Below are positions 39,801 to 50,726 of a stretch of 64,000 bases of DNA, piece by piece. Position 1 is the stretch's first letter. Every line of letters starts with the position of its first letter. This DNA comes from Ptiloglossa arizonensis (taxonomy: Eukaryota > Arthropoda > Insecta > Hymenoptera > Colletidae), in assembly GCF_051014685.1 (NCBI RefSeq), contig NC_135051.1, positions 11,489,557-11,553,556 on the forward strand, given 5' to 3'. The notes beneath the pieces are model-generated. The model saw nothing but the letters and a program-made list of their open reading frames with translations, ran no database searches and had not been told where the DNA came from. The translations under genes were made by a program, and so were the position numbers.

Positions 39801-42800
39801 AAGGAAACGTATTATTTAAATTACTATGTTTTTCTATTAATATTTCCATTCTCTACATTATGTGCAATAATGTAGTAATAAGGCAACCATAAAAGATATT
39901 ATGTTCCCCCTGAAGTCGATCGAGCAATATGGCATCAAATTCAAGACATGTGACGTATATAATCATATATAATTCTTTAAGATGTGCGATGACCACCCTT
40001 GTGTCAGACGTAACTCGGATGATTGAGAAAATATTAAGTAGATGCTACATTTATTCCATTAAGTATATACACTTTTGTACATTTAAATAATCGAAATTTA
40101 TACAAACAGTTATCTTGTATATTAAATAGTCTAAAAATGAATTGAGCGTGTATGCTTAAAAGTCAGATGTATTGCACGAATCTCCTTCATTTTAGTAATC
40201 ATGAAACACAATGTTACAAATGATACCATTGATTTTTCTTCGCTACAGTTTCAATATGTATTACATCTTGGATATTTGTTTATAGAGGCTAGTCAGTAGC
40301 TTAGATATTATTGGTTTGGGTTAGGTAAAAATATACCAACTTAAATGCCAGAGCATATATCGATCGTGTAGGAGAAAAGGAATAAAGACCGATCGAATTG
40401 CTGGACCGGGATTCGAACCCGGTTCTTCCGCTAGCCAGACGACTGTTCTAATCATTAAACTATCCAGGTTATCGACGATTCCTTCCCTCTGTAAGCCTTA
40501 CAACATACAATATGACTGCTGCCTACAGCAGTATAAATCGTATCTATTAATGGAATACCTGTTCGAATAGGATAACGTCCAGTAAGGAAAGCTGTCCTTG
40601 ATGGAGTACATATCGGCAAAACGTAATGCCGTTGTAATATTACGCCGTGGTAGGCAAGAGCGTCTATATTTGGTGTAGGTATTTGATCGCTGCCGTGAAA
40701 ACTTACGTCATTCCAACCCTTAATAAAAAATTTGAAATATTTAATATTTGTTAATTTACCGAATCAATAAATTGTTATTTGTTCATAATGAGAGTACGAG
40801 CAAATTTCAATTGATTTAAAAATTTGGTTCTAAAAGCTAAAAGTAAATTTACTCTCAAATAATTGGATACTTTTAATGAAATGTTGAATCCAAGTATTTT
40901 TATTAGAAGAAAGTTGATACTTTTTTCAGAAACCATTTATGGCATTGAAAAATAATTTTGACAGTATTACTCGAAAATAAACGATTATTTTATTATTATT
41001 TTATTATAGTATTCTTTATTACTACGAGGAAAGGATTTTAAGTATAAACAATATAAGTAAGGAGATAAGAAATATATTAAGGGAATAAAGATTTGTTAAA
41101 ATTGTTCAGAGAAGGTAGCTATTTCTACTTTATTGATATATAACTGCAGAAAATTCCGGAAATCTTGTGGAAGTATACGTGTACTGTATTAGACAATGTT
41201 TCGGCCCACTTTCGTGACATCCTCTTTAGGTGCACATATATTATTCTTAACCTAAATAAAGAAAAAATATACATGAATAAATAAATGTTGACTAAATATA
41301 AATATAGCAAATTGAATAATATAAAGTATAAAAAATAAAGAGAAGAAAATCAAAAACCATGCAACAAATTAAATAATCTAATAAAATTAGGGAATAATAA
41401 AATAGGACATTCTCTCAAAAGGAAACAAAACTAGGTTGCAAGAACATAAAAGAAGCTCAACAAACTGTTGCTAATGAACTTTGTAAAAATAACAAACATA
41501 AGATGGAATGAAACAAAGAACTATTATTAATTTCAGAAGTAATAATATAAAGAGATTAATATCTGAAATAGTGCATACTAAATCGTTTAAACACAACATA
41601 TTTAATTACCAACGAGTATAAGAAATCTACACCAGATTTATTGGAAGATAATAAGCACTAAATTTTCCCACTAAACATGAATGCTTGAAGACACATCATC
41701 TCCTTAAATCATCTTTCTTAACATTTTACCACGTGACTTGCGCTACTCTCTACGTAATCATACATGAGACTGATTTATTACAAGGATTGTGTCATTATCT
41801 TCTTAACTTAATATGTTCTTATTGATTCATTTTTCCCGTTTTTATCATAAGTTTTAACTAATTTACATACATTAACAATACTCGCACCAGAAAAGCATTT
41901 ATTCATTAAGAGGACATCCTGACAAATCTTAATTTGAAACGCTAAAACTTACAGGTTCTTTAAGAATTTTTTGTTTAAATCGGGTAAACGTATAAATATA
42001 AAACTATTCAGTTATATTTATATATGATTCAAGTAACGATACGAATCTTTTTGTATCTTTACATATGTACTGTATAACGCTGGTAAGTTGGTAAGCCATT
42101 CCGAATTTGTACGGAAATATAAAGTAAAGTTACAATATTTCCACTATTGGTTGAATTGACGTTACATTTACTAATTGAGATCTGCCTAGCCACACATCTT
42201 GAATGCGCCAAAAGTGTGGACAAACGAAGCGATTGGTTTACTTTTCTTAGCTTTGTGCTAAAAGTGTTTCAACGAACCAGTGTTATATAGTATATACATA
42301 TATGAGTTGTAATATAAATGGCTTCGGGGAGATTTTATGCCTCAAAAGAAGGCAACAAAAATTTGGAACAACACACTTGCGTTATTTGAAAATCAATATA
42401 TTGTATGCACCAATATAACTAATGATTAGCGTTACGAATTCCACTGTAGACGTTTAAAGGGTCTTCGGCAAACCTTAAGAATATATTAATAGAAAAAGGA
42501 GTGCCTGACATTGTATCTTAGATAAAAACAATCAAGGTACTGTCTCAAAAGAAGATGCAAATCTGTGGAAGAAGGCAATGGATGATGAGATGGACTCACT
42601 TTACAGGAACCAAACTTGGGATCTTAAATCCTTGCCAAACAACCCATCGTTTAGTATTGTTGGATTTTTAAAACGAAAATGAAACCAAATGGTACTGTAG
42701 AGCGTTATAAGCACGATTAGTTGCTCGTCGTTTCAGTCAAACTCAAAGCATTGATTATTTTGTGATATTTTCACCGATGGTACGCTATGAGTCCGTTGTA

Positions 42801-45800
42801 TTAGCTGCAAGTGTCAAATATAACATGGAACTAGTACATTGACGTGACTGACATAACTGACAGACAGCGTTCCTTAATAACTCTCCCAAAGAAAATGTCT
42901 ACATGCAACAGCCGGAAGGGTATGAGGATGGATCGTCCGTGTCTGCCATTTGAAGAAAAATCGTTATAGATTCAAACAAGGACAAGATGGATCTATCGAT
43001 TAGAGTAATGGAACCTGAAATATTATCAAAGGAAAAGATAAGCTGTTGCCACATCAAGAAGCAATTGCCTGTTTGAACTACATTGTTTTAATATCTCAAC
43101 CAGATATTATATACGCTGTCAACATACTCACAAAATGATCAAATAGGGATCTGGAGTCTCATTGGAAATCAGTGAAACGAATCATGAAGTATCTTAAATG
43201 TATAATGGACCTCTCTTTATACCAATATCGAGAATCGCCAAATGATTTAATAAGGTACTGTAATTCTGATTATGCTGGGGTCTTAAAGGAAAAAAGATCA
43301 ACTTCGTGGTGGACCAATAGTCTGATCATTCAGTCTGCAAAGAATTATTGCTTCGTTTGAAACAGAAAGAATCTACCGAATTAAAAGTAGATAACCAAGC
43401 TGCTATAGCAATGTTAAAGGACCTAGAGTTTCATAAGAGGACGAAACAAATAGATACGCACTTTGATCATGTTTGACAAGAATAGGAAGCTGGAAATGTC
43501 TATGTTGTTTATGTACCAACAGAAGATCAGGCTAAGGATTTACTTACTAAACCTTTGGCCTAGTTAACGATGTCTACAGCAGATGGGCATAACGTTCGAA
43601 ACAAGAGATGTTGAGAAATCAAATGTTCCACCATAATCTTACAATAGTTATTTGATCGGTACCGATAGGTGGTACCAAGTGTGTTTGTTTCGGTTCTCGT
43701 ATCTGGCTCTCGCTTGTTTTAGATTTGCATAATTCTTATTAAAAAAGTTGTTTTTTTTTCTGCCGTTCCTATTTTGTATTATTTCAATCAGTATAAATAT
43801 TAATACCGTTTTACTTAAGGCTTATGTAATAATATTTAACCACGTGAATTAAATAAAATATTCGTTCCCCAACATATATAATACAGATTAATTATTAATA
43901 TTTATGCGATACAATAGATTGCGTTTGCCGGTACGTGCAACCCACCATGCTTCATATAACGATAATAGCGCTTGCTTCCTTCCAGTTCCTCTTCTGACCC
44001 ATCATGTGGGTCGGCACTTCCTCCCAAGCAAGTACAATTGAAGTCAAGTTCTTTACAGCCAGTGTCCATGCTTTCACTTCAGTAGTAACTTCGTTAGAAT
44101 GCTATACATATTTGGTCTTGTACTGATCGCCAAATACATACTATATATCAAATCTCCAACTAGTTCTTTACATGGAATTTTCTTGTCAACTGGATCTGAA
44201 GATATTACCAATCTCTCGTCATCACAAATGTTTCAATATTGTCTCAGTGTACTTGCCTTGTGACATATAATTATCTATCCGCGCAAACTCTATTTCAAAG
44301 CAATATCTTAATTTTCTTAGATCTTTTATCTAAAACTCACATAATAATTTTTGTTTAAAAAAATTTATAAATTCTTGATGGAGTGACGCCAATATTAAAT
44401 CATCTACATAGACAGTTATTAATATTTGATCGTTTTCTGTTCTTTTGTAGCGTACACAAGCATCAATCTCTGTAGATATCAGTTTCAAATTCTCAAATAT
44501 TTGCTTCAATTCTAAATACCATTGCCTTCTTGGTTGTTTCAAACCATAGATAGATTTTACGAATTTCACTCCCCTCTATTTTACGAACTTGACTCCCTTT
44601 TCTCAACATTTCAAACATTTTCTTCACTATTGTATCAACAGTTTGTTCACGTATATATGATGGCTTGAGTAAAATCTCTTCTATTTGACACCTCCATAGA
44701 CAGGGTGTTCTATTAAATGCAGGAAAAAATTTACAAAACGGATTGTCAATAGTTTCGAAACGTGCATTTAATGACGACAAAAAAATTTCTTCCAAGGTCA
44801 TATTAAAGGTTTTTTCAAGGTCACCGACATTTTTCTGTACATTAACATGTGTTTCTTATAATGTAATATTGTAGTCAGCATCAAAACCAGTTCAACGATT
44901 TATAACTTTACGACCTTAAAGTGACCTTGAAGACAAAAGGTGAGTTAAAATTAGAGGAATGTAAAGATGAAGTGACTCACCTTATTTTATTAGCTATTCA
45001 AGATGCTAATTGCCCATATCGATATATTTCTGCACGCGAACAGTGAATGCTTAAATGGCATTTTTGGCGGTATTTCAACAGTACACCAACAATATATATT
45101 TCTCGTATTACATAGGTGTTGCAAAGCTTATATCAGAAAAAGATGACAGAACGGTTGCTTCTTGAGTATAAATGGTTGAAGTTTTTGTTTGTGAATGTCT
45201 TTTTCTCGCTTCATAAAATAGTTCTAATTAAAAACATGACTCACGGACTTTGAAATTTTATATGTGAACTCTTACACCAAACTATTCATTTACCTAGCAA
45301 TTCTGTTGTTTCTTACATCTACTGGTATGTAGCAAATCTTTCATAGCAATGTATTGAAAAAATTGTTTTAGACTGTTTTTTTGTTCTATAAATTTAATTT
45401 ACATTGTGATTTTTTACCACAAATCCGCGAACGTGGTCAAAACATAATATTTTTAAGAAGTGCGCGTCTTCAAGTGACATCATGTTTGCAAAACCTTGCC
45501 AATCCATTGATGATACTATCATCAAAATTTAATGAAAAATATATAAAATTATACATTGTATTAGCGGTATGTATGCAACATTGGTATGTATGCAACATTG
45601 TTTTGAAGTTTCACTATCTTTCTATTTAGTATCTTCTTCAAGCGGCCTTTTTAAGTTCAACCAGTTTCGAGAACATTTGTTCTCAACCAATCTTGAACTT
45701 ACGACTGCTGGCGAACCTAATTTTTCGCCTTTAAACTAGGAATTACCAAATTCAGAATAAAACTTTTTCGTACGAGATTTTGTTTTTGATCAAATCGATT

Positions 45801-47328
45801 TTGAAAGTTTGTCGAATATGCACATAGAAATACAATACCATCTGTTAAAAGATCCTTTAGACACTTAATATGTTCAATTATATATATTATATACGACTTC
45901 ACAGTTGTTGATAGTCGATAAAATATGAGATATGTGTCATCAAAAATATTGGTGAACTTCGATAAAAGATTTCTATGCCTTTTGAAAAACTATACAACTC
46001 TTATTTGGGATGATTAAATTTCATACGATCTTGTTTTTCGTAATACTATAACAAGAAATTTAGTTATGTAAAATAAAAGTTAAAAGAACAATCTAAGGTC
46101 ACGGGATTTGAACCGATACTTCCTGCTTATGAAACAGACGCCTCATTTACTCATCCAATACACTTCCTTGTGAAAGGATTAAAGTTATAAACTTTCATAT
46201 TCGAAATGTCAATGTTTTATCAAAAAAAGTCGGACAAATTTTTAATTTTTTAAAAATATCTTAAAAGCTATACTATATAAAATAAGAATTCATTGAATCT
46301 ATTACCAAACCTTCACGCGCATTGAAGCCGTTTTTACGACACTGTTGTCTGGCGTAACACGGTGATTAGGAATCACTGCTCTAAAGTAATTATTATTTGA
46401 TACATCGTGCTGAAATGTACACGATAAATATTAAAAATTTACTTTTTCGAAAATGAAGCTTCGTATGAAAAGCTTTTACTACAAGTGTTCGATATAGAGG
46501 GCTGTAAAAAGAAACTAAAACTTTAGGGGTTCTTGCCAAGTTCTTATCAAGGGATGTAAAAAATACTTGATCAGTATAGAGATTAAAATGAATCCTACCA
46601 ACATAAGACACAAAAGTTTGTTTTCATGGTTATAAAAGATATTCAATGTGTCTTCTTCCATGAAAACAACGTAATAATAACCCCCAGTCGTGTTGTGGAT
46701 AAATATCAAAGACTTGTGCTAGGTTTGTGTCTACCAATTAGATAACCTTTGTTGAAATTAATAGTAATGTTGTGTTGTCGTAAAATTTTGAACTAATGTG
46801 CTTTCAACTCAATTCTTTTATTTACATTCAGTGTGTTGCAAATAGACGATACTAGTCATGGATCCTTTCATTATTATCCTGTTTCTTTAAACGAAGAATC
46901 ACTTCCCTTTTGGTTATATTACAAATTCCATCCTACTCTAGATAGTTTAATAAGAAAAATAAAATATTCCTACATTGATTATAAACGTGTGGTTTAAACA
47001 TGTAGTATATTTTGTAAGGATCTATATCTAACAATAAGTGCGAATGATGGACAGTGTATGGGGCGAGTGCCTCTATAGCCATTTGATTAATACTGAAATA
47101 AACATGTTCTAATCTGCAAACTATTACTATTTACCAAATTAAGCCCACAACATCTGAAAATAACAGTAGTATTACCAGATCGTCCGCGATGATAACAATT
47201 ATGTTTGGGCGCTGCATACTTGATTGCTTCATGGATTGTGACTTTGGCAGGAGTACTATGTACAAACACCCTGAGAGAATGGTTACAGTCAGTACGGAAA
47301 GCCCAATACGTGTCGTTGTTTCCAGCAT
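27742..47328 (-). CDS. ARSB: Arylsulfatase B-type sulfatase, complete gene of 8 coding exons (gene A)
   Basis: Predicted lysosomal or secreted sulfatase of the ARSB/ARSI/ARSJ group, which removes sulfate esters from glycosaminoglycans such as dermatan and chondroitin sulfate. Coding exons: 47176-47328, 40559-40718, 38131-37905, 37791-37530, 35451-35294, 34389-34095, 34032-33755, 27894-27742. All introns are GT-AG and phases join without a shift, giving 561 residues (human ARSB has 533). A hydrophobic segment at residues 8-27 serves as signal peptide or anchor. Metal and catalytic residues by family position: D49-D50 (ADDL), C88 in CTPSR (the formylglycine precursor), K142 and H144 (GKWH), H235, D300-N301 (SDNG), K322 (LKFTLFEGG). 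N-glycosylation sequons include NHT, NFT and NGT. The ATG at 47326-47328 is the first after an in-frame TAA. Introns 1, 2, 4 and 7 carry mobile elements. Biochemical substrate is inferred only. Confidence 0.9.
28935..30190 (+). mobile_element. Jockey-clade non-LTR retrotransposon fragment (intron 7 of gene A)
   Basis: Decayed plus-strand reverse transcriptase. About 29390-29610 reads [15 protein letters not shown] sequence, then [20 protein letters not shown] and [16 protein letters not shown], the fingers and first-aspartate region of Jockey-clade RTs. Further on, a shifted frame gives a piece related to VPQGSVLGP--Y-LYTAD (here [12 protein letters not shown]). From 29840 it reads [25 protein letters not shown], then [12 protein letters not shown], the thumb. 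The catalytic YxDD region is frameshifted. It lies antisense to the host gene. Confidence 0.8.
30191..33000. other. Rest of intron 7 of gene A, nothing recognised
   Basis: AT-rich intronic sequence with short frames only, such as 31446-31667 (plus), which includes a hydrophobic stretch but no known domain. Confidence 0.35.
33010..33440 (+). mobile_element. R1-clade element, 3' untranslated end only
   Basis: A GC-rich island in AT-rich intron. It is alignable with the 3' untranslated part of the 10.6-12.0 kb R1 copy (GCTCCTCCCC near GAG-ACG, GCGGCCCC-TACGGAA-GTGG, AAGAAGTGAGAGGGCGTG). It ends with the shared tail GTCGGAGGAGTCTTTC, then AAGGTTTCCTC and an A-rich run at 33420-33437. A severely 5'-truncated insertion, as expected for target-primed reverse transcription. 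Confidence 0.75.
33755..34032 (-). CDS. ARSB: Gene A exon 7
   Basis: 278 bases after a 62-base intron. It encodes the C-terminal subdomain with a cysteine-rich stretch (NC, KCLNRC) and the family block [15 protein letters not shown]. The donor is AAG|GTATGT. Confidence 0.88.
34095..34389 (-). CDS. ARSB: Gene A exon 6
   Basis: 295 bases. It starts [12 protein letters not shown] (active-site Lys) and contains [15 protein letters not shown] and DGIDQWP, all standard ARSB-group blocks. It ends LIKG in phase 1. Confidence 0.9.
35294..35451 (-). CDS. ARSB: Gene A exon 5
   Basis: 158 bases coding [13 protein letters not shown] and [10 protein letters not shown] (Asp-Asn metal ligands), ending NYPLRG at GGG|GTAATA. 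The 158-base length is identical in gene B. Confidence 0.9.
36305..36945 (+). mobile_element. R1-clade non-LTR retrotransposon fragment (intron 4 of gene A)
   Basis: The plus strand reads [29 protein letters not shown] and [12 protein letters not shown], then in other frames pieces of the RT thumb ([18 protein letters not shown] and [14 protein letters not shown], 36590-36700; [12 protein letters not shown] to 36790). Frame breaks separate them. A GC-rich 3' stretch follows to about 36945, where a piece in the opposite orientation abuts it. Confidence 0.75.
36946..37010 (-). mobile_element. R1-clade 3' tail in opposite orientation
   Basis: Read on the minus strand it gives CCAAAGAGTCGAACAAAT, TTTCGAAGATTATCTATACG and an A run of about 12. 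This is the same tail found at 11945-11990 on the plus strand (CCAAAGAGTCAGGGGAG, TTTCGAAGATTTCTCCTACG, A run). It sits tail to tail against the plus-strand fragment on its left. Confidence 0.7.
37130..37345 (+). mobile_element. R1-clade 3' untranslated piece
   Basis: A GC-rich block containing CTTCGTGCGGCTTCCGGAAAG and GCGATCATGTCCTGCC, which align with the 3' UTRs at 11750 and 33210-33250. It lacks the terminal A-rich tail and coding sequence, and ends about 190 bases from gene A exon 4. Confidence 0.6.
37530..37791 (-). CDS. ARSB: Gene A exon 4
   Basis: 262 bases after a short 113-base intron. It starts [10 protein letters not shown] and contains [12 protein letters not shown], with the active-site His at its end. 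It closes RRKFAG at the donor GCAG|GTGTGT. Confidence 0.88.
37905..38131 (-). CDS. ARSB: Gene A exon 3
   Basis: 227 bases, entered in phase 1. It begins [13 protein letters not shown] and contains [10 protein letters not shown], with the conserved Lys and His, then [10 protein letters not shown]. The donor is AAT|GTGAGT. Confidence 0.9.
38792..39734 (+). mobile_element. Mariner-like transposon, internally deleted (intron 2 of gene A)
   Basis: The left end, AGGTGTGCCAGAAAGTATAC, is matched by the right end read on the minus strand, AGGTGTGCTCGAAAAGTATCC. TA dinucleotides flank both sides (38790-38791 and 39735-39736), the target of this superfamily. Inside are the DNA-binding end of the transposase ([17 protein letters not shown], about 39165-39215) and its C-terminal catalytic end ([15 protein letters not shown], about 39430-39480, then [13 protein letters not shown]). 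The middle with the first two catalytic aspartates is gone, and the third is Asn (CNF for CDF). Confidence 0.85.
40393..40472 (-). tRNA. tRNA-like sequence, probably a pseudogene or SINE head
   Basis: Read on the minus strand it shows a D arm GTTT...GAAC, an anticodon loop CTGGCTA (anticodon GGC by position), a perfect T stem CCGGG/CCCGG around TTCGAAT, and five acceptor pairs CTGGA/TCCAG. The B box GGTTCGAATCC is perfect. The first two acceptor pairs fail, the anticodon stem is weak and there is no obvious terminator. A GGC-anticodon tRNA would be odd in an animal. I read it as a tRNA pseudogene or tRNA-derived SINE, 87 bases upstream of exon 2. Confidence 0.45.
40559..40718 (-). CDS. ARSB: Gene A exon 2, with catalytic cysteine
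   Basis: 160 bases. It starts [10 protein letters not shown] and contains [11 protein letters not shown], then TAFLTGRYP, the sulfatase signature. The TGT codon for Cys88 is at 40608-40610; the family enzyme SUMF1 converts this cysteine to formylglycine. It ends in phase 1 before GTATTC. Confidence 0.9.
42495..43608 (+). mobile_element. Copia-type LTR retrotransposon fragment: RT pieces and RNase H (intron 1 of gene A)
   Basis: Decayed plus-strand Ty1/copia pol. It reads [21 protein letters not shown] at the start of the RT, then [10 protein letters not shown] and [16 protein letters not shown] sequence, then [11 protein letters not shown]. It skips the catalytic region with YVDD, resumes at [19 protein letters not shown], and reaches the RNase H block ([36 protein letters not shown]). 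Internal deletion, stops and frame changes make it inactive. It ends where the LTR begins. Confidence 0.85.
43609..43874 (+). repeat. Copia LTR, single copy
   Basis: A 266-base segment beginning TGTTGAGAAATC and ending TTCCCCAACA, with perfect 5-base inverted termini TGTTG/CAACA typical of copia LTRs. It lies directly after the RNase H and C-terminal pol sequence, so it is the 3' LTR of the fragment to its left. No matching 5' LTR is in the window. Confidence 0.75.
44130..44715 (-). mobile_element. Second copia-type fragment, opposite strand, with YVDD intact
   Basis: The minus strand reads [20 protein letters not shown], then [19 protein letters not shown], the catalytic heart of a copia reverse transcriptase. 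It continues with a shifted [15 protein letters not shown] and later [13 protein letters not shown]. The part before it (to about 44715) has YGGVK and a short local duplication encoding GVKFVK twice. It contains the region the neighbouring plus-strand fragment has lost, but it lies in the opposite orientation, so it is a separate insertion or an inverted piece. Confidence 0.8.
44720..46080. other. Rest of intron 1 of gene A, no gene recognised
   Basis: AT-rich. An end-like motif CAGGGTGTTCTATTAAATG at 44700 resembles insect DNA-transposon termini, but I could not find its partner. An imperfect hairpin lies at about 45653-45697 (AAGTTCAACC to GGTTGAGAA-type arms). Confidence 0.3.
46091..46168 (-). 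tRNA. Second tRNA-like sequence, probably a pseudogene
   Basis: The minus strand has a B box GGTTCAAATCC, a seven-base loop TTCATAA with anticodon CAT between weak stems, an A-box-like GGATGAGTAAATGAGG and four acceptor pairs AAGG/CCTT. T-stem and acceptor mismatches argue against a working tRNA. Same strand and same intron as the tRNA-like sequence at 40.4 kb, but not the same sequence. Confidence 0.35.
46340..46381 (-). repeat. hAT-like transposon terminus
   Basis: On the minus strand it reads CAGTGATTCCTAATCACC, then GTGTTACGCC. This resembles the left end of the candidate hAT element at 62.66 kb (TAGTGATTTTTAACCACC, then GTGCC). The partner end was not located. Confidence 0.4.
47176..47328 (-). 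CDS. ARSB: Gene A exon 1
   Basis: 51 codons: short N-terminus, hydrophobic segment (residues 8-27) and the first sulfatase motif [12 protein letters not shown] with the two metal-binding aspartates. The donor is CTG|GTAATA and the phase is 0. The open frame extends a few codons upstream to a TTG, but the first ATG lies at 47326-47328 and an in-frame TAA stands just before the TTG. Confidence 0.85.
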
Positions 47329-47343
47329 CTTTACTTTTAACAA

Positions 47344-50300
47344 TTATTCGCTTATTATTACACTTATTTTAAGAGAATATCACTAGAAATCGGTCTTCTC
47401 ACGAACTTTACTCAGGTAAACATCAAATCACTGATCAAACAATTTAGTATTCATATGAACACAGGAGGTCAAATGCTTAAGATGCACGCATACAAAAAAT
47501 AAGTAACCGTACAAACGTTAGCACGAAGAATGTATAAATTTTCCCGTAAAAACTATTTCGACCTGTTTCTCTTGATAAGAATCGTGCACTCGATAACAAC
47601 GGTTTAGCGTCAAGAACGCAACTGTACCGTGTAACCTATACATTGCCGACTTTATAACACCAGTGGAGAAAGTATTCTGTGAGATGCTACGATCTGACTA
47701 ATATCACTTTTGCTTATGTAGACATCTGACGTCGAAGGTTGCACCGAGTTATCGTAAATGTCTACATATGTACTTACATATTTCATAATGAAAAACAAGG
47801 ACGTCGTCTCTTTACACACCTACAAACATACTGCCAAATGAATTATTTAATAACGCATATTAATCTAATGTTTGTATAACAAATACGAACGTGTTTATAA
47901 ATAATCGTTCCACGTATTAAGTAAAGTGTCCTATTTTAATTATTCTCAATAATATTGTTAATTATAGTACTGATAATTAGCACTAATAATTTTATAATAA
48001 TATCTATAAAAATTAATAGGATTTACAGCTAGGATTACATAGTGAATGTGGCCATTTCATGGCTGAAGTCGTTTTGAACATTTAAATGTCACTGTGATCT
48101 TCTTATCTTTGTTAATACCATTAAGTTTGTTAAGACCATTTTACTGATTTCAGCCAACAGTATTAGTACATTGTAGTGTGTTTAGAAATGTAGGTGGACA
48201 TTCTCAAAAAATTAAGATCTCTGTATTCAGACCAAAGAACTTTCAAATATTCTTTCAAATATTAGCTAAAGTTAACATAACTTCTTACATGTGTTACATT
48301 ATTTGGCAAAGTGACATTAACTAGCACAATTATTATACATCATTGTTTTTGTTTTTTAACAAGAAATTAATTAATTGGTAATTGGTAAAAAATTAGCCAC
48401 GATTATTATACGTCATTGTTCTTGTTTTTTTTTTGAAAACGATTCGACTGATACAAATACGGTCTTCTAATGCTACAAATACCGATACTTTCAAAGAAGT
48501 CCTTTATACAGGAAATAATGCCCGTGATACTTTTGATAACATTAATCATTTTGAATGTATTTATTCGAATTTATTAAAACGGAATACTTGATATTTTTTA
48601 ATATGCTCACAGGTTGCCAGAACAACGTTGTACGAACTAACGGCAACATTTAAACAGTTATACAGATAAGAAGAGATACCTTGTAATAAGCTACTAATTA
48701 AGTCCACGAATAATCGTCGTTGCCATACACCTCATTAATACCAATGTCAATATTAAAACATTCCTACAACATCTGCAGAAATATTTAAAATTTTTACAAA
48801 TCTTTGAATTTTCTATACCTTCAAATAAGAAATGATTCGCTCGAAATTATGAAAAGTTTGAAATCATCGATTTATTCTCACCGATATGTGGCGTAAAATC
48901 TAAAATTCACGAACACAAACAATTTGTTTTTACTGATTGTTTTATTCTTACTATAATTTACAATTCATTGTACATTCCCTTTCATTTAACATTAATTAAT
49001 AATTGTATAAATACAAAGTACGAGTAAACTCTTAAGCAGATAAATCAATCGTGTGTAAAAAACTTTTATATATGCACCTAGCGTTACAGATTTATGGCGT
49101 TTGAAAAATATGTCACATCGAATTATGCAACTCCTCGCAAATAAATTCAATATTTCGAAAAGTTCGAGTCGCTAAGAAATTTTACATATTTTAAAAGAAC
49201 AAAGTATTGTAATATATACTGTAGCTTTTTTAAAATTAAGATTATATAACCAAATACAATCTTCACCTAAATCATAAAATATTTAAATATATAAAGCATT
49301 GTATCGTTTTGGTTGAAAATTATTTAAATGTTATTATACGTAATGCATGTATAATATTTTTCGAAAACATTCTATTTTAGTTTTCGATATTACATTTTCG
49401 TTGCTGTGAGATAAATTAAAAGATGATATCTATATAAAAATGTTTATGAAACTAACGAAAATATTCAAGTATATATGCTTATTGCATATAATAAAGTAAT
49501 TTACAAATTAGAATAAAATATCTTGCTATAATAGATCAAAACCCTAAAACTATTACGAACAAGTATACATTTATTCCAAAAATGATCAAACATATATACC
49601 AAATTTAAAATCGTTCTTTTCACGTGGAATCTACGATTCCATTCAAAAACCTTGAAGTCAATTCTGTATCAACAAAATCACGATAAAAAAATATTTGATA
49701 TTCTCTTCATGGACTCTTCCGAATAGTGCTAGTCCTCGAATTATATGGATTTATAAATACACGATTTTATCCTTACTTACACATTATTTGTATATGTATC
49801 TTATTATATATTAAATAAATTTTCTTTTATCAATTCTGATTTACATAAAGAAGTACCTCTGACCTTCTTCAACTTTAATTGTCTTTTGAGGTTAAGATTA
49901 TGTAATCAAATTACGCCCGAAATATTTATACAATTAAATTGACACGAAAAGCTTTGAAACAAATTAACCGTGTAAATCGAGGACTCTCTGTACTTTATAC
50001 CAGATTTGTTATAAATATTAAACGCATTATATTAAAAACGTCAATACCTTAAGTTACTACAGATGATGAAGACATCATGGAAAAAGACATTCCTTTAAAA
50101 AGGTTAAGTTACTTACATATTCATTTGAATTATGAAGAACGATGAATGAAGTTATTATGGTGTAGATATGAACTCATTTTTTTCAATTCGTGCCACGCTA
50201 ATCACGTTTATTGCCATACTTTATCAGCCAGGCTAAAGTATTCTGAGCCATATTTTTACATTTTCTAAGGTAAAGAAAGCAGCACAACTGGAAATATCAT

Positions 50301-50555
50301 CCGTATTTTATGAAAAACGACATCTCTTTGTAATATTTCATTCACATACTAACTAACAACTTAACTAAACACTTTTAGTTTCATAGAAACTTGATTAAAA
50401 ACAAGGAGAATTATTAAAAGCATTGAATATGAAAGAAAACTGTCAAAATAAAATAAAAGTAGCAATGTAGAACATATATAAAATTTATTTAAATATTTAT
50501 TCTCAAATTTGGAGAGAGTATGACTCGTGTGTCCTCAATTTCTATTTGTACGATT
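47344..50555. other. Intergenic DNA between the two sulfatase genes; presumed upstream region of gene A
   Basis: About 3.2 kb of AT-rich sequence with no coding evidence. The promoter and 5' untranslated region of gene A must lie here or further right, but no core element could be assigned with confidence. A 30-base direct repeat (TTATTATAC-TCATTGTT-TTGTTTTTT) occurs at about 48328 and 48400. Confidence 0.4.
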
Positions 50556-50561
50556 TATTGT
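50556..50561 (-). terminator. Possible polyadenylation signal of gene B
   Basis: AATAAA on the minus strand, 166 bases past the gene B stop codon. The spacing is reasonable, but the motif is common in AT-rich DNA. Confidence 0.3.
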
Positions 50562-50726
50562 TTCAATTATAATACTGTTTAAAAAATTATAGAGTGTTCA
50601 AACTATTACCCTGTTTTTGAAAGATATTCTTCATACCATTTGTCGTAAAGTTAATTAATTTTAAATAGTTTGTTGATGTCACATAACATCTAAAATACAT
50701 CCATTATCTGGATGAACATTACACAA

